Below are positions 22,828-32,560 of a DNA stretch of 64,000 nt, in pieces. A program made the position numbers and the translations under genes. The DNA lies in NCBI RefSeq assembly GCF_023674425.1, contig NZ_CP098401.1, positions 2,711,501 to 2,775,500 of the forward strand, read 5' to 3'. The DNA comes from Sphingomonas donggukensis. GTDB lineage: Bacteria; Pseudomonadota; Alphaproteobacteria; Sphingomonadales; Sphingomonadaceae. The notes under the pieces are model-generated. The model was not told the DNA's origin. It ran no database searches and saw nothing but the letters and a program-made list of their open reading frames with translations. How positions within the stretch are numbered: the first letter of the stretch is position 1; each line of letters begins with the position of its first letter.

Positions 22828-25800
22828 CCGACGCCGCGACCGAGATTGAGGGCCCGCCGCCGCGCGTCCACCGCTTGTGGATCGGGCGCTTCCTGCTGCT
22901 CGCGCTTCTGCTCGCCGGCGTCCTCGTCGCCGCCGCCGCGCTGCTCGACACCCAACTCGGCCACCGCTTCGTCGCCGACCGCATCGCCGCGCAGCGTCCG
23001 TCGAACGGCCTGCGCTACTCGGTCGGCCGGATCGAGGGGTCGCTCTACGGCAAGGCGACGCTGGTCGACGTCCGCATCCGCGACGCCGATGGCCTCGTCT
23101 TCCGCGCCCCGCGCGCGCAGCTCGACTGGCGCCCCTTCGCCTGGGTCGCCAACCGCCTGACGATCCGCAGCCTGGTCATCCCCGCCGCTACACTCGAAAA
23201 GCTGCCCCGCATCCTCAAATCGGGGCGCAAGACGCCGATCCTCCCTGGCTTCGACATTTCGATCGGCGAGCTGCGCATCGATCGTCTCATGATCGCGCCG
23301 GCGGTCACCGGCATCGCCCGTAGCGGGTCGCTCAACGCCCGCGCCGAAATCCACGAGGGCCGCGCGCTCGTGAACCTCGACGCGGTGGTCCAGGGCAGCG
23401 ACCGCCTGCGACTGCGTCTCGATGCGGAGCCCGACCGCGACCGTTTCGACGCCGACGTCAGCGCGCGCGGCACCGCCAGCGGGGTGCTCGCCAAGCTGAC
23501 CGGCATCGCCCGGCCGCTGGCGCTCGAACTCCACGGCGACGGGCGCTGGAGTGCGTGGCGCGGCACCACGCGCGCCGACGTCGGCGATGCGCGCCTCGCC
23601 GACCTGACCCTCACCAACGCCGCCGGGCGCTACGGCCTGTCGGGCAGCGTCGCGCCGTCGCTGATCGCCGGCGGCAAGGTCCAGCGGCTGACCGCCCCGC
23701 GCGTGGCTGTGAACGGTGCCGCGACGCTCGCCGACCGCCGCCTCGACGGCACGCTATCGCTGCGCTCACCGGCACTTGCGGTTGACACCGTCGGCGCGAT
23801 CGACCTCGCCGCCGCCACCTATCGTAACGTCCGCATCGCCGCGCGGCTGCTGCGCCCGCCCGCGCTGTTCCCCAACATGACCGGGCGCGGCGTCGCCCTG
23901 CGCGCGATCCTCGACGGCCCGTTCGCCACCGCGGCCTTCGACTATCGCCTGACCGCGGAGCGCGTCGCCTTCGACGACACCGGGTTCGAAGGCGTGCGCG
24001 CCGCCGGACGCGGGCGGCTGTCGCCAATGCCCGTCATCCTGCCGGTCGCGCTGACGGCGCAGCGCGTCACCGGCGTCGGCGACGTCGCCGGCGGCATCCT
24101 GCGCAACCTCTCGGTGACCGGCCCGCTTCGGATCACGTCGCGAGAGATCACCGGCGACGCGCTCGTCCTGCGCTCGGACAAGCTCAATGGCCGCATCACC
24201 CTGTTCCTCGACCTGCGCACCGGGAGGTATGAAGTCGGGCTGACCGGGGGTCTCCGCCGTTACCTGATCCCCGGCATCGGCCTGGTCGACGTCCAGTCGC
24301 AGCTGAAGGTCGTGCCCGGCCCGAACGGCAAGGGTACGCGCGTCGTCGGGCGCGGCAGCGCCAACGTCGTCCGCCTCGACAACGCCTTCTTCGCCTCGCT
24401 GACCAATGGCCTGCCGCGCATCACCACTGGGCTGGAACGCGGCAACGACGGCATCCTCTACCTGCGCGGGCTCCAGTTCACCTCGCCAGGGCTGAAGCTC
24501 AGCGGCAACGGCTTCCGCCGCCGCGACGGCACTTTCCATTTCGAAGGCAGCGGCAGCCAGGTCCGCTACGGCCCGCTGACGCTGCGCCTCGATGGCCGGA
24601 TCGAGCGGCCGACCCTCGACCTCACCTTCGCCCGTCCCGCCGATGCGCTCGGCCTGCGCGACGTCCGCGCCCACCTTGATCCGACCGCGGAGGGCTTCGC
24701 CTTCATCGCCGCCGGCGGCTCGCGGCTCGGGGCGTTCACCGGAAACGGCGCGATCCTGCTGCCGAAGGGGGGCGCCGCCCGCATCCAGGTTGCGCGCCTA
24801 GACGTCGCCGGCACGCGCGCGAGCGGTGCGCTCGATATCGTCGACGGCGGGTTCGCCGGCCAGCTCGACGTGTCCGGCGGCGGGCTGTCCGGCAACCTCG
24901 CCTTCCGCCCGCAAGGCGGAATCCAGCGCATCGACATCAGCCTCGACGCCCGCGCCGCGCGGCTTGCCGACGCGCTTACCATCCGCCGCGGCCATGTCGA
25001 GGCGGCCGTGCTGCTCGACCCCGCCGGCACCTCGATCGACGCGACCGTGACCGCGCAGGGGTTGCGCCGCGGCGCCCTGTCGCTCGGGCGCCTCGCCGCC
25101 AATGTGAAGCTCGTCGGCGGGGTCGGCGAAGTCCGCGCGTCCTTCGCCGGCAACCGCGGGCGCGCCTTCGCCATCCAGTCGGTGATCGGCGTCACCCCCG
25201 ATCGCTACACCGTCCAGGCGCAGGGCACCGTCGATCGCCGCCCGATCGCGCTCACCCAGCCCGCGATCTTCACCCGCGACGGTGACGGCTGGCGCCTGCA
25301 GGGCGCACGGCTGAGCTTCGCCGGCGGCGAGGCGCAGGTCGCCGGGCGCTTTTCCGGCACCGAGAGCGCGGTCGAGGCCAGCCTCGCGCGGATGCCGCTG
25401 TCGGTGCTCGACATCGGCTACCCCGGCCTCGGCCTCGGCGGCAGCGCGACCGGCACGCTGCGCTATGTCGCGACTGCCGGTGGCGCGCCTACGGGCCGCA
25501 TCGACATGACGGTGCGCGGCCTCACCCGCTCGGGCCTGATCCTGTCGTCGCGCCCGATCGACGTCGGCATCGCCGGGGTACTCGATGCGTCGAAGGCGGG
25601 GGTGCGCGCGGTGATGGCGTCGGGCGGCCAGACCATCGGGCGCGCGCAGGCGCTGCTGACTCCGCTTGCCGGCGGCGATCTCGCCACCCGGCTGGCCAAC
25701 GCCCCGCTGGTCGGCCAGATTCGCTATCAGGGGCCGGCCGACACCCTCTGGCGCCTCACCGGGGTGGAACTGTTCGACTTGTCCGGACCCGTGGCGATCG

Positions 25801-26987
25801 GCGCCGACGTGTCGGGGCGGCTGGCGTCGCCGCGCATTATCGGGTCGGTGCGGACGGAAAACGCCCGCATCGAAAGCGCGACGACCGGCACCGTCCTGCG
25901 CGGCGTCGCCGCCAGCGGGCGGTTCGGCGGATCGCGCCTCGTCATCGACCGCTTCACCGCGCAGGACGCGGGGCAGGGCCGCGTTTCGGGCAGTGGCGCA
26001 TTCGATTTCGCCGCCGCGAACGGCATCGGCATCGACCTGTCGGTACAGGCGCAGGACGCCCAGCTGATCGGTCGCGACGACATCGCCGCCACCGTCACCG
26101 GCCCCTTGCGCTTCCGCTCCGACGGATCGGGCGGCGTCATCTCGGGGCAGGTGGTGGTCGGCAAGGGCCGCTATCGCCTCGGTCGCGCGGCACAGGCAGT
26201 GGCCGTCCCGCGGCTCAACATCCGTGAGGTGAACGTGCCCGGCGGCGACGAGGACGACGGCCCGGTCCGCGCGCCGTGGCGGCTCGATCTCGACGCGCGC
26301 ATCGCCGACGGCTTCGTTGTCCAGGGCCTCGGCCTCGACAGCATCTGGTCGGGCGCGCTCAAGATCGGCGGGGAGCCGACCAATCCGCGCATCACCGGGC
26401 GGCTCGACCTCGTCCGAGGCGACTATGAATTCGCCGGTCGCGAGTTCGAGATCGATCGCGGCATCATCCGCTTCGACGGCAGCGTCCCCGCCAACCCCGC
26501 GCTCGACATCGCCGCCAACGCCGATACGCAAGGGCTGAACGCGACGATCCGCGTCACCGGCACCGCCGAAAAGCCGGAGATCGGCTTCACCAGCGTCCCC
26601 GCCCTGCCCGAGGACGAGTTGCTGTCGCGCCTGCTCTTTGGCACCTCGATCACCAGCTTGTCTGCGCCCGAAGCGCTACAGCTCGCCGCCGCGGTCTCGG
26701 CGCTTCAGAACGGCGGCAACGGCCTCAACCCGATCAACGCCGTCCGCCGCGCCGCCGGGCTCGACCGCCTGCGCATCCTGCCCGCCGATCCCCAGACGGG
26801 TGCCGGCACCGCCATCGCCGCGGGCAAGTATCTGACGCGGCGCGTCTATGCGGAGATCATTTCCGACGGTCAGGGCTATTCCGCCACCCGCGTCGAATTC
26901 CAGGTCACCCGCTGGCTGTCATTGCTGTCGTCGATCAGCACGATCGGTCGCCAGAGCGCCAACGTACGCGTGTCTAAGGATTACTGA
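22824..26987 (+). CDS. tamB: Translocation and assembly module protein TamB (AsmA-like, DUF490)
   Basis: A 1387-residue protein with one N-terminal membrane anchor (about residues 18-42, FLLLALLLAGVLVAAAALL), a very long beta-taco/groove region of AsmA-like repeats, and the C-terminal TamB (DUF490) domain (about 1030-1387) including DLVRGDYEFAGREFEI, GFTSVPALPEDELLSRLLFG and a final RVSKDY. TamB spans the periplasm to TamA. The initiating codon is a TTG whose last two bases form part of the tamA TGA stop (TTGA), so translation is coupled. It ends facing the aldehyde dehydrogenase gene. Confidence 0.92.
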   Translation: MTDAATEIEGPPPRVHRLWIGRFLLLALLLAGVLVAAAALLDTQLGHRFVADRIAAQRPSNGLRYSVGRIEGSLYGKATLVDVRIRDADGLVFRAPRAQLDWRPFAWVANRLTIRSLVIPAATLEKLPRILKSGRKTPILPGFDISIGELRIDRLMIAPAVTGIARSGSLNARAEIHEGRALVNLDAVVQGSDRLRLRLDAEPDRDRFDADVSARGTASGVLAKLTGIARPLALELHGDGRWSAWRGTTRADVGDARLADLTLTNAAGRYGLSGSVAPSLIAGGKVQRLTAPRVAVNGAATLADRRLDGTLSLRSPALAVDTVGAIDLAAATYRNVRIAARLLRPPALFPNMTGRGVALRAILDGPFATAAFDYRLTAERVAFDDTGFEGVRAAGRGRLSPMPVILPVALTAQRVTGVGDVAGGILRNLSVTGPLRITSREITGDALVLRSDKLNGRITLFLDLRTGRYEVGLTGGLRRYLIPGIGLVDVQSQLKVVPGPNGKGTRVVGRGSANVVRLDNAFFASLTNGLPRITTGLERGNDGILYLRGLQFTSPGLKLSGNGFRRRDGTFHFEGSGSQVRYGPLTLRLDGRIERPTLDLTFARPADALGLRDVRAHLDPTAEGFAFIAAGGSRLGAFTGNGAILLPKGGAARIQVARLDVAGTRASGALDIVDGGFAGQLDVSGGGLSGNLAFRPQGGIQRIDISLDARAARLADALTIRRGHVEAAVLLDPAGTSIDATVTAQGLRRGALSLGRLAANVKLVGGVGEVRASFAGNRGRAFAIQSVIGVTPDRYTVQAQGTVDRRPIALTQPAIFTRDGDGWRLQGARLSFAGGEAQVAGRFSGTESAVEASLARMPLSVLDIGYPGLGLGGSATGTLRYVATAGGAPTGRIDMTVRGLTRSGLILSSRPIDVGIAGVLDASKAGVRAVMASGGQTIGRAQALLTPLAGGDLATRLANAPLVGQIRYQGPADTLWRLTGVELFDLSGPVAIGADVSGRLASPRIIGSVRTENARIESATTGTVLRGVAASGRFGGSRLVIDRFTAQDAGQGRVSGSGAFDFAAANGIGIDLSVQAQDAQLIGRDDIAATVTGPLRFRSDGSGGVISGQVVVGKGRYRLGRAAQAVAVPRLNIREVNVPGGDEDDGPVRAPWRLDLDARIADGFVVQGLGLDSIWSGALKIGGEPTNPRITGRLDLVRGDYEFAGREFEIDRGIIRFDGSVPANPALDIAANADTQGLNATIRVTGTAEKPEIGFTSVPALPEDELLSRLLFGTSITSLSAPEALQLAAAVSALQNGGNGLNPINAVRRAAGLDRLRILPADPQTGAGTAIAAGKYLTRRVYAEIISDGQGYSATRVEFQVTRWLSLLSSISTIGRQSANVRVSKDY

Positions 26988-27094
26988 GCGCGCGCCACAA
27001 ACCGCTGTCCTACAGGCGCCCGTCCGTGCTTCACCGCTGCCGCGCTCTTTGAAATTGCCGGTCGCTTATCGAATTCACCTCGGCTGAAGGCGCA

Positions 27095-27134
27095 CCGAAA
27101 GTTCCTGTACGGGGTCGTTTCGCGGAACTTTCGG
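27095..27134. terminator. Bidirectional hairpin between tamB and aldehyde dehydrogenase genes
   Basis: Perfect 11-base arms CCGAAAGTTCC (27095-27105) and GGAACTTTCGG (27124-27134), with GGCG / CGCC extending the base after a two-base bulge. It stands between convergent genes and could stop transcription from either side; C/T-rich sequence follows on the plus strand. Confidence 0.6.
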
Positions 27135-27146
27135 CGCCCTTTCGCT

Positions 27147-28571
27147 TCAGGCCAGCGCCCCAACCATCGACTTCACTTCCATGAATTCGGCGAGTCCGAA
27201 CTTGCCGTATTCGCGGCCATTGCCCGACTGCTTGTAGCCGCCGAACGGCACGCTCGGGTCCGGCGCGCCGCCGTTCACATAGACCATGCCGGCGCGCAGC
27301 CGCGGGGCGACGCGCTTCACGCCTTCGGCATCGCCGAACACCACGGCCGACAGGCCATAGTCGGTATCGTTGGCGATCCGCACCGCATCCTCCTCGTCCT
27401 CGTACGGGATGATCGTCACCACGGGCCCGAAGATTTCCTCGCGCGCGATGGTCATGTCGTTGCGCACGTTCGAGAACAATGTCGGTTTCACGAACCACCC
27501 CGCCTCGACCCCGTCGGGCCGCCCGGGCCCGCCGACCTCCAGCGTCGCGCCTTCCTCCATCCCCTTGCGGATCAGGCCCTGCACCTTCTCGTACTGCGCC
27601 TTGTTGACCAGCGGGCCGATATGCCGCCCCTCGGCCATCGGGTCGCCGGTCTGCGTCGCCTTCATCATCTGCGCGGCGATGGCGACCGCTTCGTCATGCT
27701 GGCTTGTGTGGACCAGCAGGCGGGTCGGCGCGATGCAGCTCTGCCCCGAATTGACCAGCACGCTCATCAACGTTCCCGGCACCGCCTTGGTCAGGTCGGC
27801 GCCTTCCAGCACTACCGACGGCGACTTGCCGCCCAGCTCCTGATGCACGCGCTTCACCGTGTCGGCGGCGGATTTCGCGACCATGATCCCTGCGCGGGTC
27901 GATCCGGTGAAGCTCACCATGTCGATGCCGGGGTGCGCGCTCATCGCGCTGCCGACGCCGGGCCCATCGCCCTGCACCAGGTTGAACACGCCCTTCGGCA
28001 CACCCGCCTTGTCGAGAATCTCGGCGAAGATCGCCGCGCACGACGGCGCTTCCTCGGACGGCTTCAGGATCATGGTATTGCCCGCCGCCAGCGCCGGCGC
28101 GACCTTTGCGACGATCTGGTTCATCGGCCAGTTCCACGGCGTGATAAGCGCGACGACGCCGATCGGCTCGTGGACCACCAGGCTTCGACCCACTTCCTGC
28201 GAGAATTCGAAGTCCTTCAGCGCCTGGATCGCCGCCATCAGATGGCCGATGCCGGTGCCCACCTGCGCGGTCTTGGCGACAGAGATCGGGCAGCCCATTT
28301 CGGTCGCGATCGCCTGCGCCAGATCGCCGGCGCGCGCCTTGTATTCCGCCAGGATCGCCTCCAGCAGCGCGACCCGCTCCTCGACCGACGTCTGGGAAAA
28401 CGTCGCAAACGCCGCCCGTGCCGCCGTCACCGCGTCATCGACATCGGCGGCGGTGCCCAGCACGATGTCGCTGCACGGCTGCTCGGTCGCCGGATTGATG
28501 ACCGCGTGCGGCGTGCCCCCGACGCTGTCCACCCACGCGCCATCGATGTAGTTCTGCCGGTAGCTCAGCAT
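27147..28571 (-). CDS. NAD(P)-dependent aldehyde dehydrogenase
   Basis: A 474-residue aldehyde dehydrogenase. Key blocks are present: LITPWNWPMNQIVAKVAPALAAG, KPSEEAP, the cofactor loop SFTGSTRAG, the catalytic Glu in QELGGKSPSVV and the nucleophile in NSGQSCIAPTRLL. The C-terminal part PFGGYKQSGNGREYGKFGL is typical of broad-range aldehyde dehydrogenases. The substrate is not evident. The ATG at 28571 is chosen because GGAGGCGAGG directly precedes it. It is divergent from a quinone oxidoreductase across about 77 bases. Confidence 0.92.
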   Translation of the reverse strand: MLSYRQNYIDGAWVDSVGGTPHAVINPATEQPCSDIVLGTAADVDDAVTAARAAFATFSQTSVEERVALLEAILAEYKARAGDLAQAIATEMGCPISVAKTAQVGTGIGHLMAAIQALKDFEFSQEVGRSLVVHEPIGVVALITPWNWPMNQIVAKVAPALAAGNTMILKPSEEAPSCAAIFAEILDKAGVPKGVFNLVQGDGPGVGSAMSAHPGIDMVSFTGSTRAGIMVAKSAADTVKRVHQELGGKSPSVVLEGADLTKAVPGTLMSVLVNSGQSCIAPTRLLVHTSQHDEAVAIAAQMMKATQTGDPMAEGRHIGPLVNKAQYEKVQGLIRKGMEEGATLEVGGPGRPDGVEAGWFVKPTLFSNVRNDMTIAREEIFGPVVTIIPYEDEEDAVRIANDTDYGLSAVVFGDAEGVKRVAPRLRAGMVYVNGGAPDPSVPFGGYKQSGNGREYGKFGLAEFMEVKSMVGALA

Positions 28572-28648
28572 CCTCGCCTCCATGTGTTCGAATATCGGGT
28601 ATGGAAATGGCCGGGCAGTTGCTATGTTGCAAGCCGAAAGGGGTCGAG

Positions 28649-29614
28649 ATGAAAGCCAGAGCAGCACGCATCGAGGCGACCGGCGGTCCCGAGGTCATCC
28701 AGTGGCATGACGTCGACCTGCCCGCGCCCGGCCCCGGCGAGGTGCTGGTCCGCACCACCGCGGTCGGCCTCAACTACATCGACACCTATTTCCGCAGCGG
28801 CCTCTATCCGACCGCGCTCCCTGCCGGGCTGGGCTCGGAAGCGACCGGCGTCGTCGAGACGGTCGGGGAGGGTGTCGACCTCGCAATCGGGGCGCGTGTC
28901 GGTACGTTCGGCCCGACCCGCGGCGCCTATGCCACCGCCCGCATCGTGCCCGCCGTCGAGTTGATCCCACTGCCTGATGACATCGACGATTCCACCGCGG
29001 CGGCGATCCTGTTAAAGGGCGGCACCACCGAATTCCTTGCCGATCGTTGCGCGAAGGTCGTCGCCGGCCAGACCGCGCTCGTCTGGGCGGCGGCGGGCGG
29101 TGTCGGTCACCTGCTGGTCGGCTGGCTGAAGGCGCGCGGGGTCACCGTGATCGGCGTTGTCGGCTCGGCGGAGAAGGCCGCAACCGTCGCCGCCGACCAT
29201 GTCCTCGACCACCGCCACGACGACATCGCCGCGTGCGTCCGCGACCTGACCGGCGGCAGCGGCGTGGACGTGGTGTTCGACGGCGTGGGGAAGGCGAGCT
29301 GGGCCGCCTCGCTCAAGTCCACGAAGCGCCGCGGCCTGATCGTCAGCTTCGGCAACGCCTCGGGCGCAGTCGATGGCGTGAACCTGGGCGCACTCGCCGC
29401 GCACGGATCGCTGTTCGTCACTCGCCCGACGATGTTCGACTATTATGCCGCGCCCGGGGAGCGCCGCGCCGGCTTCGACGCAGTCTTCGCGATGCTCCGC
29501 TCCGGCGCGATCCGCCCCGATATCGGCCAGACCTTCGCGCTGGAGGATGCCCAACAAGCCCACCGCGCGCTGGAAGCGGGAGAGACGCGGGGCAGCACGC
29601 TGCTGCTGCCCTGA
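28649..29614 (+). CDS. Quinone oxidoreductase (zeta-crystallin-like, NADPH-dependent)
   Basis: A 321-residue medium-chain reductase without zinc ligands. The family opening KARAARIEATGGPEVIQW, the substrate region GLNYIDTYFRSGLYP and the nucleotide-binding AAAGGVGHLLVGW are clear, as is the AHRALEAGETRGSTLLLP end typical of Qor. It reduces quinones or similar enones one electron at a time using NADPH. The start at 28649 follows AAAGGGG; upstream codons encode an unrelated hydrophobic stretch. It shares a short divergent promoter region with the aldehyde dehydrogenase gene, suggesting a common response to aldehyde or redox stress. Confidence 0.91.
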   Translation: MKARAARIEATGGPEVIQWHDVDLPAPGPGEVLVRTTAVGLNYIDTYFRSGLYPTALPAGLGSEATGVVETVGEGVDLAIGARVGTFGPTRGAYATARIVPAVELIPLPDDIDDSTAAAILLKGGTTEFLADRCAKVVAGQTALVWAAAGGVGHLLVGWLKARGVTVIGVVGSAEKAATVAADHVLDHRHDDIAACVRDLTGGSGVDVVFDGVGKASWAASLKSTKRRGLIVSFGNASGAVDGVNLGALAAHGSLFVTRPTMFDYYAAPGERRAGFDAVFAMLRSGAIRPDIGQTFALEDAQQAHRALEAGETRGSTLLLP

Positions 29615-29618
29615 CCGG

Positions 29619-30911
29619 TCAGCGCCGCTCCTGCGTCAGCCGCGTGATGAGCGCCGCCGATCGCAGCGCCTGCCGCGGGATCGAGGTCAGGTCGACGCTC
29701 TCGCCCTCCGCATGCGATCCGGCACCGAGCGTGCCGAGGCCCCCGAGCGTGGCGACATCGGCAGCGACGAACCCCGAATCCGCCGCACCCCGCCGCGACG
29801 GGTCGAGCGCCGGCATCTCCGCCAGGCCAAGCGCCTTGTTGACCGCGTTCAGCTTATCCAGCAGCGCGGTGTTGCGCGGGGTCGGCGCCATCGGCGGATA
29901 GCTGTCGAAGAAGGTCAGCGTCGCGCCGGTCTTGGGCAGGTGCTGCGCCACGATGGCCTGCATCTTGGCCCGCACCGCGGCGTCCTGCTCGGGCGTCAGC
30001 GTGCGCAGGTCGCCGCGTGCGACGCCTTGCGCAGCGATGATGTTGGTCTTGCCCGACGCCGTCACGTCGGTCCCGCTCGCGTCGACCGTCGCCGGGGTAC
30101 CGCCGGCCATCACGCCGACGTTGTAGGTCAGGTTCGGCTCGGGCAGTTCGCGCCGGAACGTATCCAGAATGCGCGCCATCTCGTACACCGCGCCATACCC
30201 ACTCGCGGCGTTGAAGATGCCCGCCGAATGGCCGGTGACGCCGGTCGTCTTCAGCTCCCACGACGCCGCGCTGCGCCGTGCGATCGTGCCCATGTCGCGC
30301 CCGGCGTCGGCAACCAGGCCCTCGTATTCCAGCGCGTAGTCCGCCGCCTTGCCCGCGGCGATCAGTCCGCCACGCGCGGTTGAAAGCGGCGTGCCCGTCT
30401 TCTCCTCGTCGCCGGTCAAATACACGGTCACCGCCGCATCCCTCAATGTCCCCGCCGCCTGCATCGCGCGCAGCGCAGCGACGATCACGACCAGCCCGCC
30501 CTTGTCATCGCCGATGCCGGGCCCGGTCGCGCCGTCGCCCTTGCGCACGAACCGCTGGAACGGCGACGACTGCTCGAACACCGTGTCGAGGTGCGCGATC
30601 AGCAGCACGCGCTTGCCCTTGCCGGGCTTGGTCGCGACCAGATGCCCGGCGCGGCCCGTCGCCTTCATGTCCTCCCACGCGACCCCGAACCCCAGCTGCG
30701 TCAGTTCGGCGCGCATCATATCGGCGACCTTGGTCACCCCGGCGATGTTGAGCGACCCAGAATTCTGGTTGACCAGCCGCTCGAGCAGCGCGACCGACCG
30801 CTCCTGTTCGGCGGCGACGGTGGCGCGCATCCTGGCGAGCTGCGGTGCGGTCTGGGCGTGGGCGGCGACGGGCAGCAGCGCTGCGGCGAGGGCGATAGCG
30901 GGGCGGATCAT
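29619..30911 (-). CDS. Exported M20-family metallopeptidase (glutamate carboxypeptidase-like)
   Basis: A 430-residue zinc peptidase with a signal peptide (ALAAALLPVAAHAQ, cut near residue 20). Metal and catalytic residues are visible: His107 and Asp109 in AHLDT, the bridging Asp near 135 in GIGDDKGG, and the Glu pair near 169-170 in GDEEKTG. The lid domain insert begins near residue 215 (TTGVTGHSAG). The family trims N-terminal or C-terminal residues from small peptides; this one acts in the periplasm. It is convergent with the quinone oxidoreductase gene, four bases apart. Confidence 0.9.
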   Translation of the reverse strand: MIRPAIALAAALLPVAAHAQTAPQLARMRATVAAEQERSVALLERLVNQNSGSLNIAGVTKVADMMRAELTQLGFGVAWEDMKATGRAGHLVATKPGKGKRVLLIAHLDTVFEQSSPFQRFVRKGDGATGPGIGDDKGGLVVIVAALRAMQAAGTLRDAAVTVYLTGDEEKTGTPLSTARGGLIAAGKAADYALEYEGLVADAGRDMGTIARRSAASWELKTTGVTGHSAGIFNAASGYGAVYEMARILDTFRRELPEPNLTYNVGVMAGGTPATVDASGTDVTASGKTNIIAAQGVARGDLRTLTPEQDAAVRAKMQAIVAQHLPKTGATLTFFDSYPPMAPTPRNTALLDKLNAVNKALGLAEMPALDPSRRGAADSGFVAADVATLGGLGTLGAGSHAEGESVDLTSIPRQALRSAALITRLTQERR

Positions 30912-30945
30912 GCCGACAGGGCTATCATGCCCAGCCCCGCCATTT

Positions 30946-31938
30946 CTACAGGCCGCGTTCCGCCAGCTGGCGCTCCCACGCCAGCGCGTCGCGGACGATC
31001 CCGTCGAGGTCGTCGTGGCGGGGGCGCCAGGGCAGCGTCCGCAGGATCGCGGCATTGTCGGCGATCAGGGCGTCCGGATCGCCCGCGCGCCGGCCCTGGA
31101 TCACCCGCGCGATCGTCCGGTTGGTCACCCGGTCGACCGCATCGAGCACCTGGAGGACCGAGAATCCCTTGCCATAGCCGGCGTTCAAAATATGGCTCTC
31201 GGTCGGCGCCGCGACCAGCTTTTCCAGCGCATGGACATGCGCCGCCGCCAGGTCGGTGACGTGGATGTAGTCGCGCACGCCCGTCCCGTCGGGAGTCGCG
31301 AAGTCGGTGCCGAACACGCCCACCGACGCGCGCTTGCCCAGCGCCGCCTCGACCGCGACCTTGATGAGGTGCGTCGCGCCCGCCGTCGACTGCCCGGCAC
31401 GCCCGTCCGGATCGGCCCCGGCGACGTTGAAATAGCGGAGCGCCGCGAAATTCATCGAATGCGCCGCGGCGACATCACGCAGCATCGCCTCGGTCATCAG
31501 TTTCGACATGCCGTACGGGTTGATCGGCACGGTCGGGTCGCCCTCCGCGACCGGCACCGTTTCGGGGATGCCATAGGTCGCGGCGGTCGAGGAGAAGATG
31601 AAGTGCCGCACGCCCCCCGCCACCGCGGTCTCGATCAGGCTGCGCGAGGCGGCGGTGTTGTTGCGATAGTATTTGAGCGGATCGGCGACCGATTCGGGCA
31701 CCACCACAGAGCCTGCGAAATGCAGGATCGCGCGCACGTCATGCGCCGCGATGACGCGCGCCACACCCGGATCCTCCACCGCCATCGGCACGAAATCGGC
31801 ACGCCGGTCGACCGCCCAGTCGAACCCGGTGACGAGGTTGTCGATCACGACGACGCGGTATCCGGCGTCGAGCAGTGCCAGCACCGCGTGGCTGCCGATA
31901 TAGCCCGCGCCCCCGGTGACCATCACCGATCCGTCCAT
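30946..31938 (-). CDS. galE: UDP-glucose 4-epimerase
   Basis: A 330-residue short-chain dehydrogenase/reductase that interconverts UDP-glucose and UDP-galactose for surface polysaccharides. It shows the NAD site VTGGAGYIGSH, the catalytic Tyr/Lys in NPYGMSKLMTE with the SSTAATYG serine, ALRYFNVAGAD, GVRDYIHVTDLA and the C-terminal LPWRPRHDDLDGIV. The ATG at 31938 is taken as start; a GTG one codon upstream is also possible. It may supply sugar for the polysaccharide locus at 14-18 kb, though the two are not adjacent. Confidence 0.93.
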   Translation of the reverse strand: MDGSVMVTGGAGYIGSHAVLALLDAGYRVVVIDNLVTGFDWAVDRRADFVPMAVEDPGVARVIAAHDVRAILHFAGSVVVPESVADPLKYYRNNTAASRSLIETAVAGGVRHFIFSSTAATYGIPETVPVAEGDPTVPINPYGMSKLMTEAMLRDVAAAHSMNFAALRYFNVAGADPDGRAGQSTAGATHLIKVAVEAALGKRASVGVFGTDFATPDGTGVRDYIHVTDLAAAHVHALEKLVAAPTESHILNAGYGKGFSVLQVLDAVDRVTNRTIARVIQGRRAGDPDALIADNAAILRTLPWRPRHDDLDGIVRDALAWERQLAERGL

Positions 31939-32011
31939 CACCCCGATCGCTCCCGCCGTTGTTCGCGCCCGACCCCAACCCTATCTACGCGGCGTAAGCA
32001 AGGAGTTGAGC

Positions 32012-32560
32012 GTGACCATGGAAACCGCAATTCTCGCCGGTGGGTGCTTCTGGTGCACCGAGGCTGTGTTCAAGGACGTGATCGGCGTCACCGAAGTCGA
32101 AAGCGGCTATCTCGGCGGCCACGTCGACAACCCGACCTACAAGCAGGTGTGCGGCGGCGACACCGGCCATGCCGAGGCGATCCGCGTGACCTTCGACGCC
32201 GATCAGGTCAGCTACGGCGACCTGCTCGACATCTTCTTCGCGACGCACGATCCGACGCAGCTCAACCGCCAGGGCAACGACGTCGGCACGCAATATCGCT
32301 CGGCGATCTTCCCGAAGGACGAACAGCAGGCCGCCGATGCCAAGACCGCCATCGAGCGCAATTCGGCCACATGGCCCGCGCCGATCGTCACCACGATAGA
32401 GCCGATGGCGACCTGGTACCCGGCCGAGGATTATCACCAGGAATATTGGGACGGAGAGGGGCAGCGGAACCCCTATTGCCTCGCGGTCATCCCGCCCAAG
32501 TTGCAGAAGCTGCGCAAGTCCTTCGCCGCCCGGTCAAAGGCCGCGACCGCCGACGCCTGA
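32012..32560 (+). CDS. msrA: Peptide-methionine (S)-S-oxide reductase MsrA
   Basis: A 182-residue methionine sulfoxide reductase that repairs oxidised methionine in proteins. The catalytic motif GGCFWCTEA places the nucleophilic cysteine at residue 12, with a second cysteine at 15; YLGGHVDNPTYKQVCGGDTGHAEA and YHQEYWDGEGQRNPYC complete the family pattern. A GTG at 32012 lies six bases after AGGAG and is preferred to the ATG at 32018. Its last 27 bases overlap the end of the convergent tsaC/sua5 gene. Confidence 0.94.
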   Translation: MTMETAILAGGCFWCTEAVFKDVIGVTEVESGYLGGHVDNPTYKQVCGGDTGHAEAIRVTFDADQVSYGDLLDIFFATHDPTQLNRQGNDVGTQYRSAIFPKDEQQAADAKTAIERNSATWPAPIVTTIEPMATWYPAEDYHQEYWDGEGQRNPYCLAVIPPKLQKLRKSFAARSKAATADA

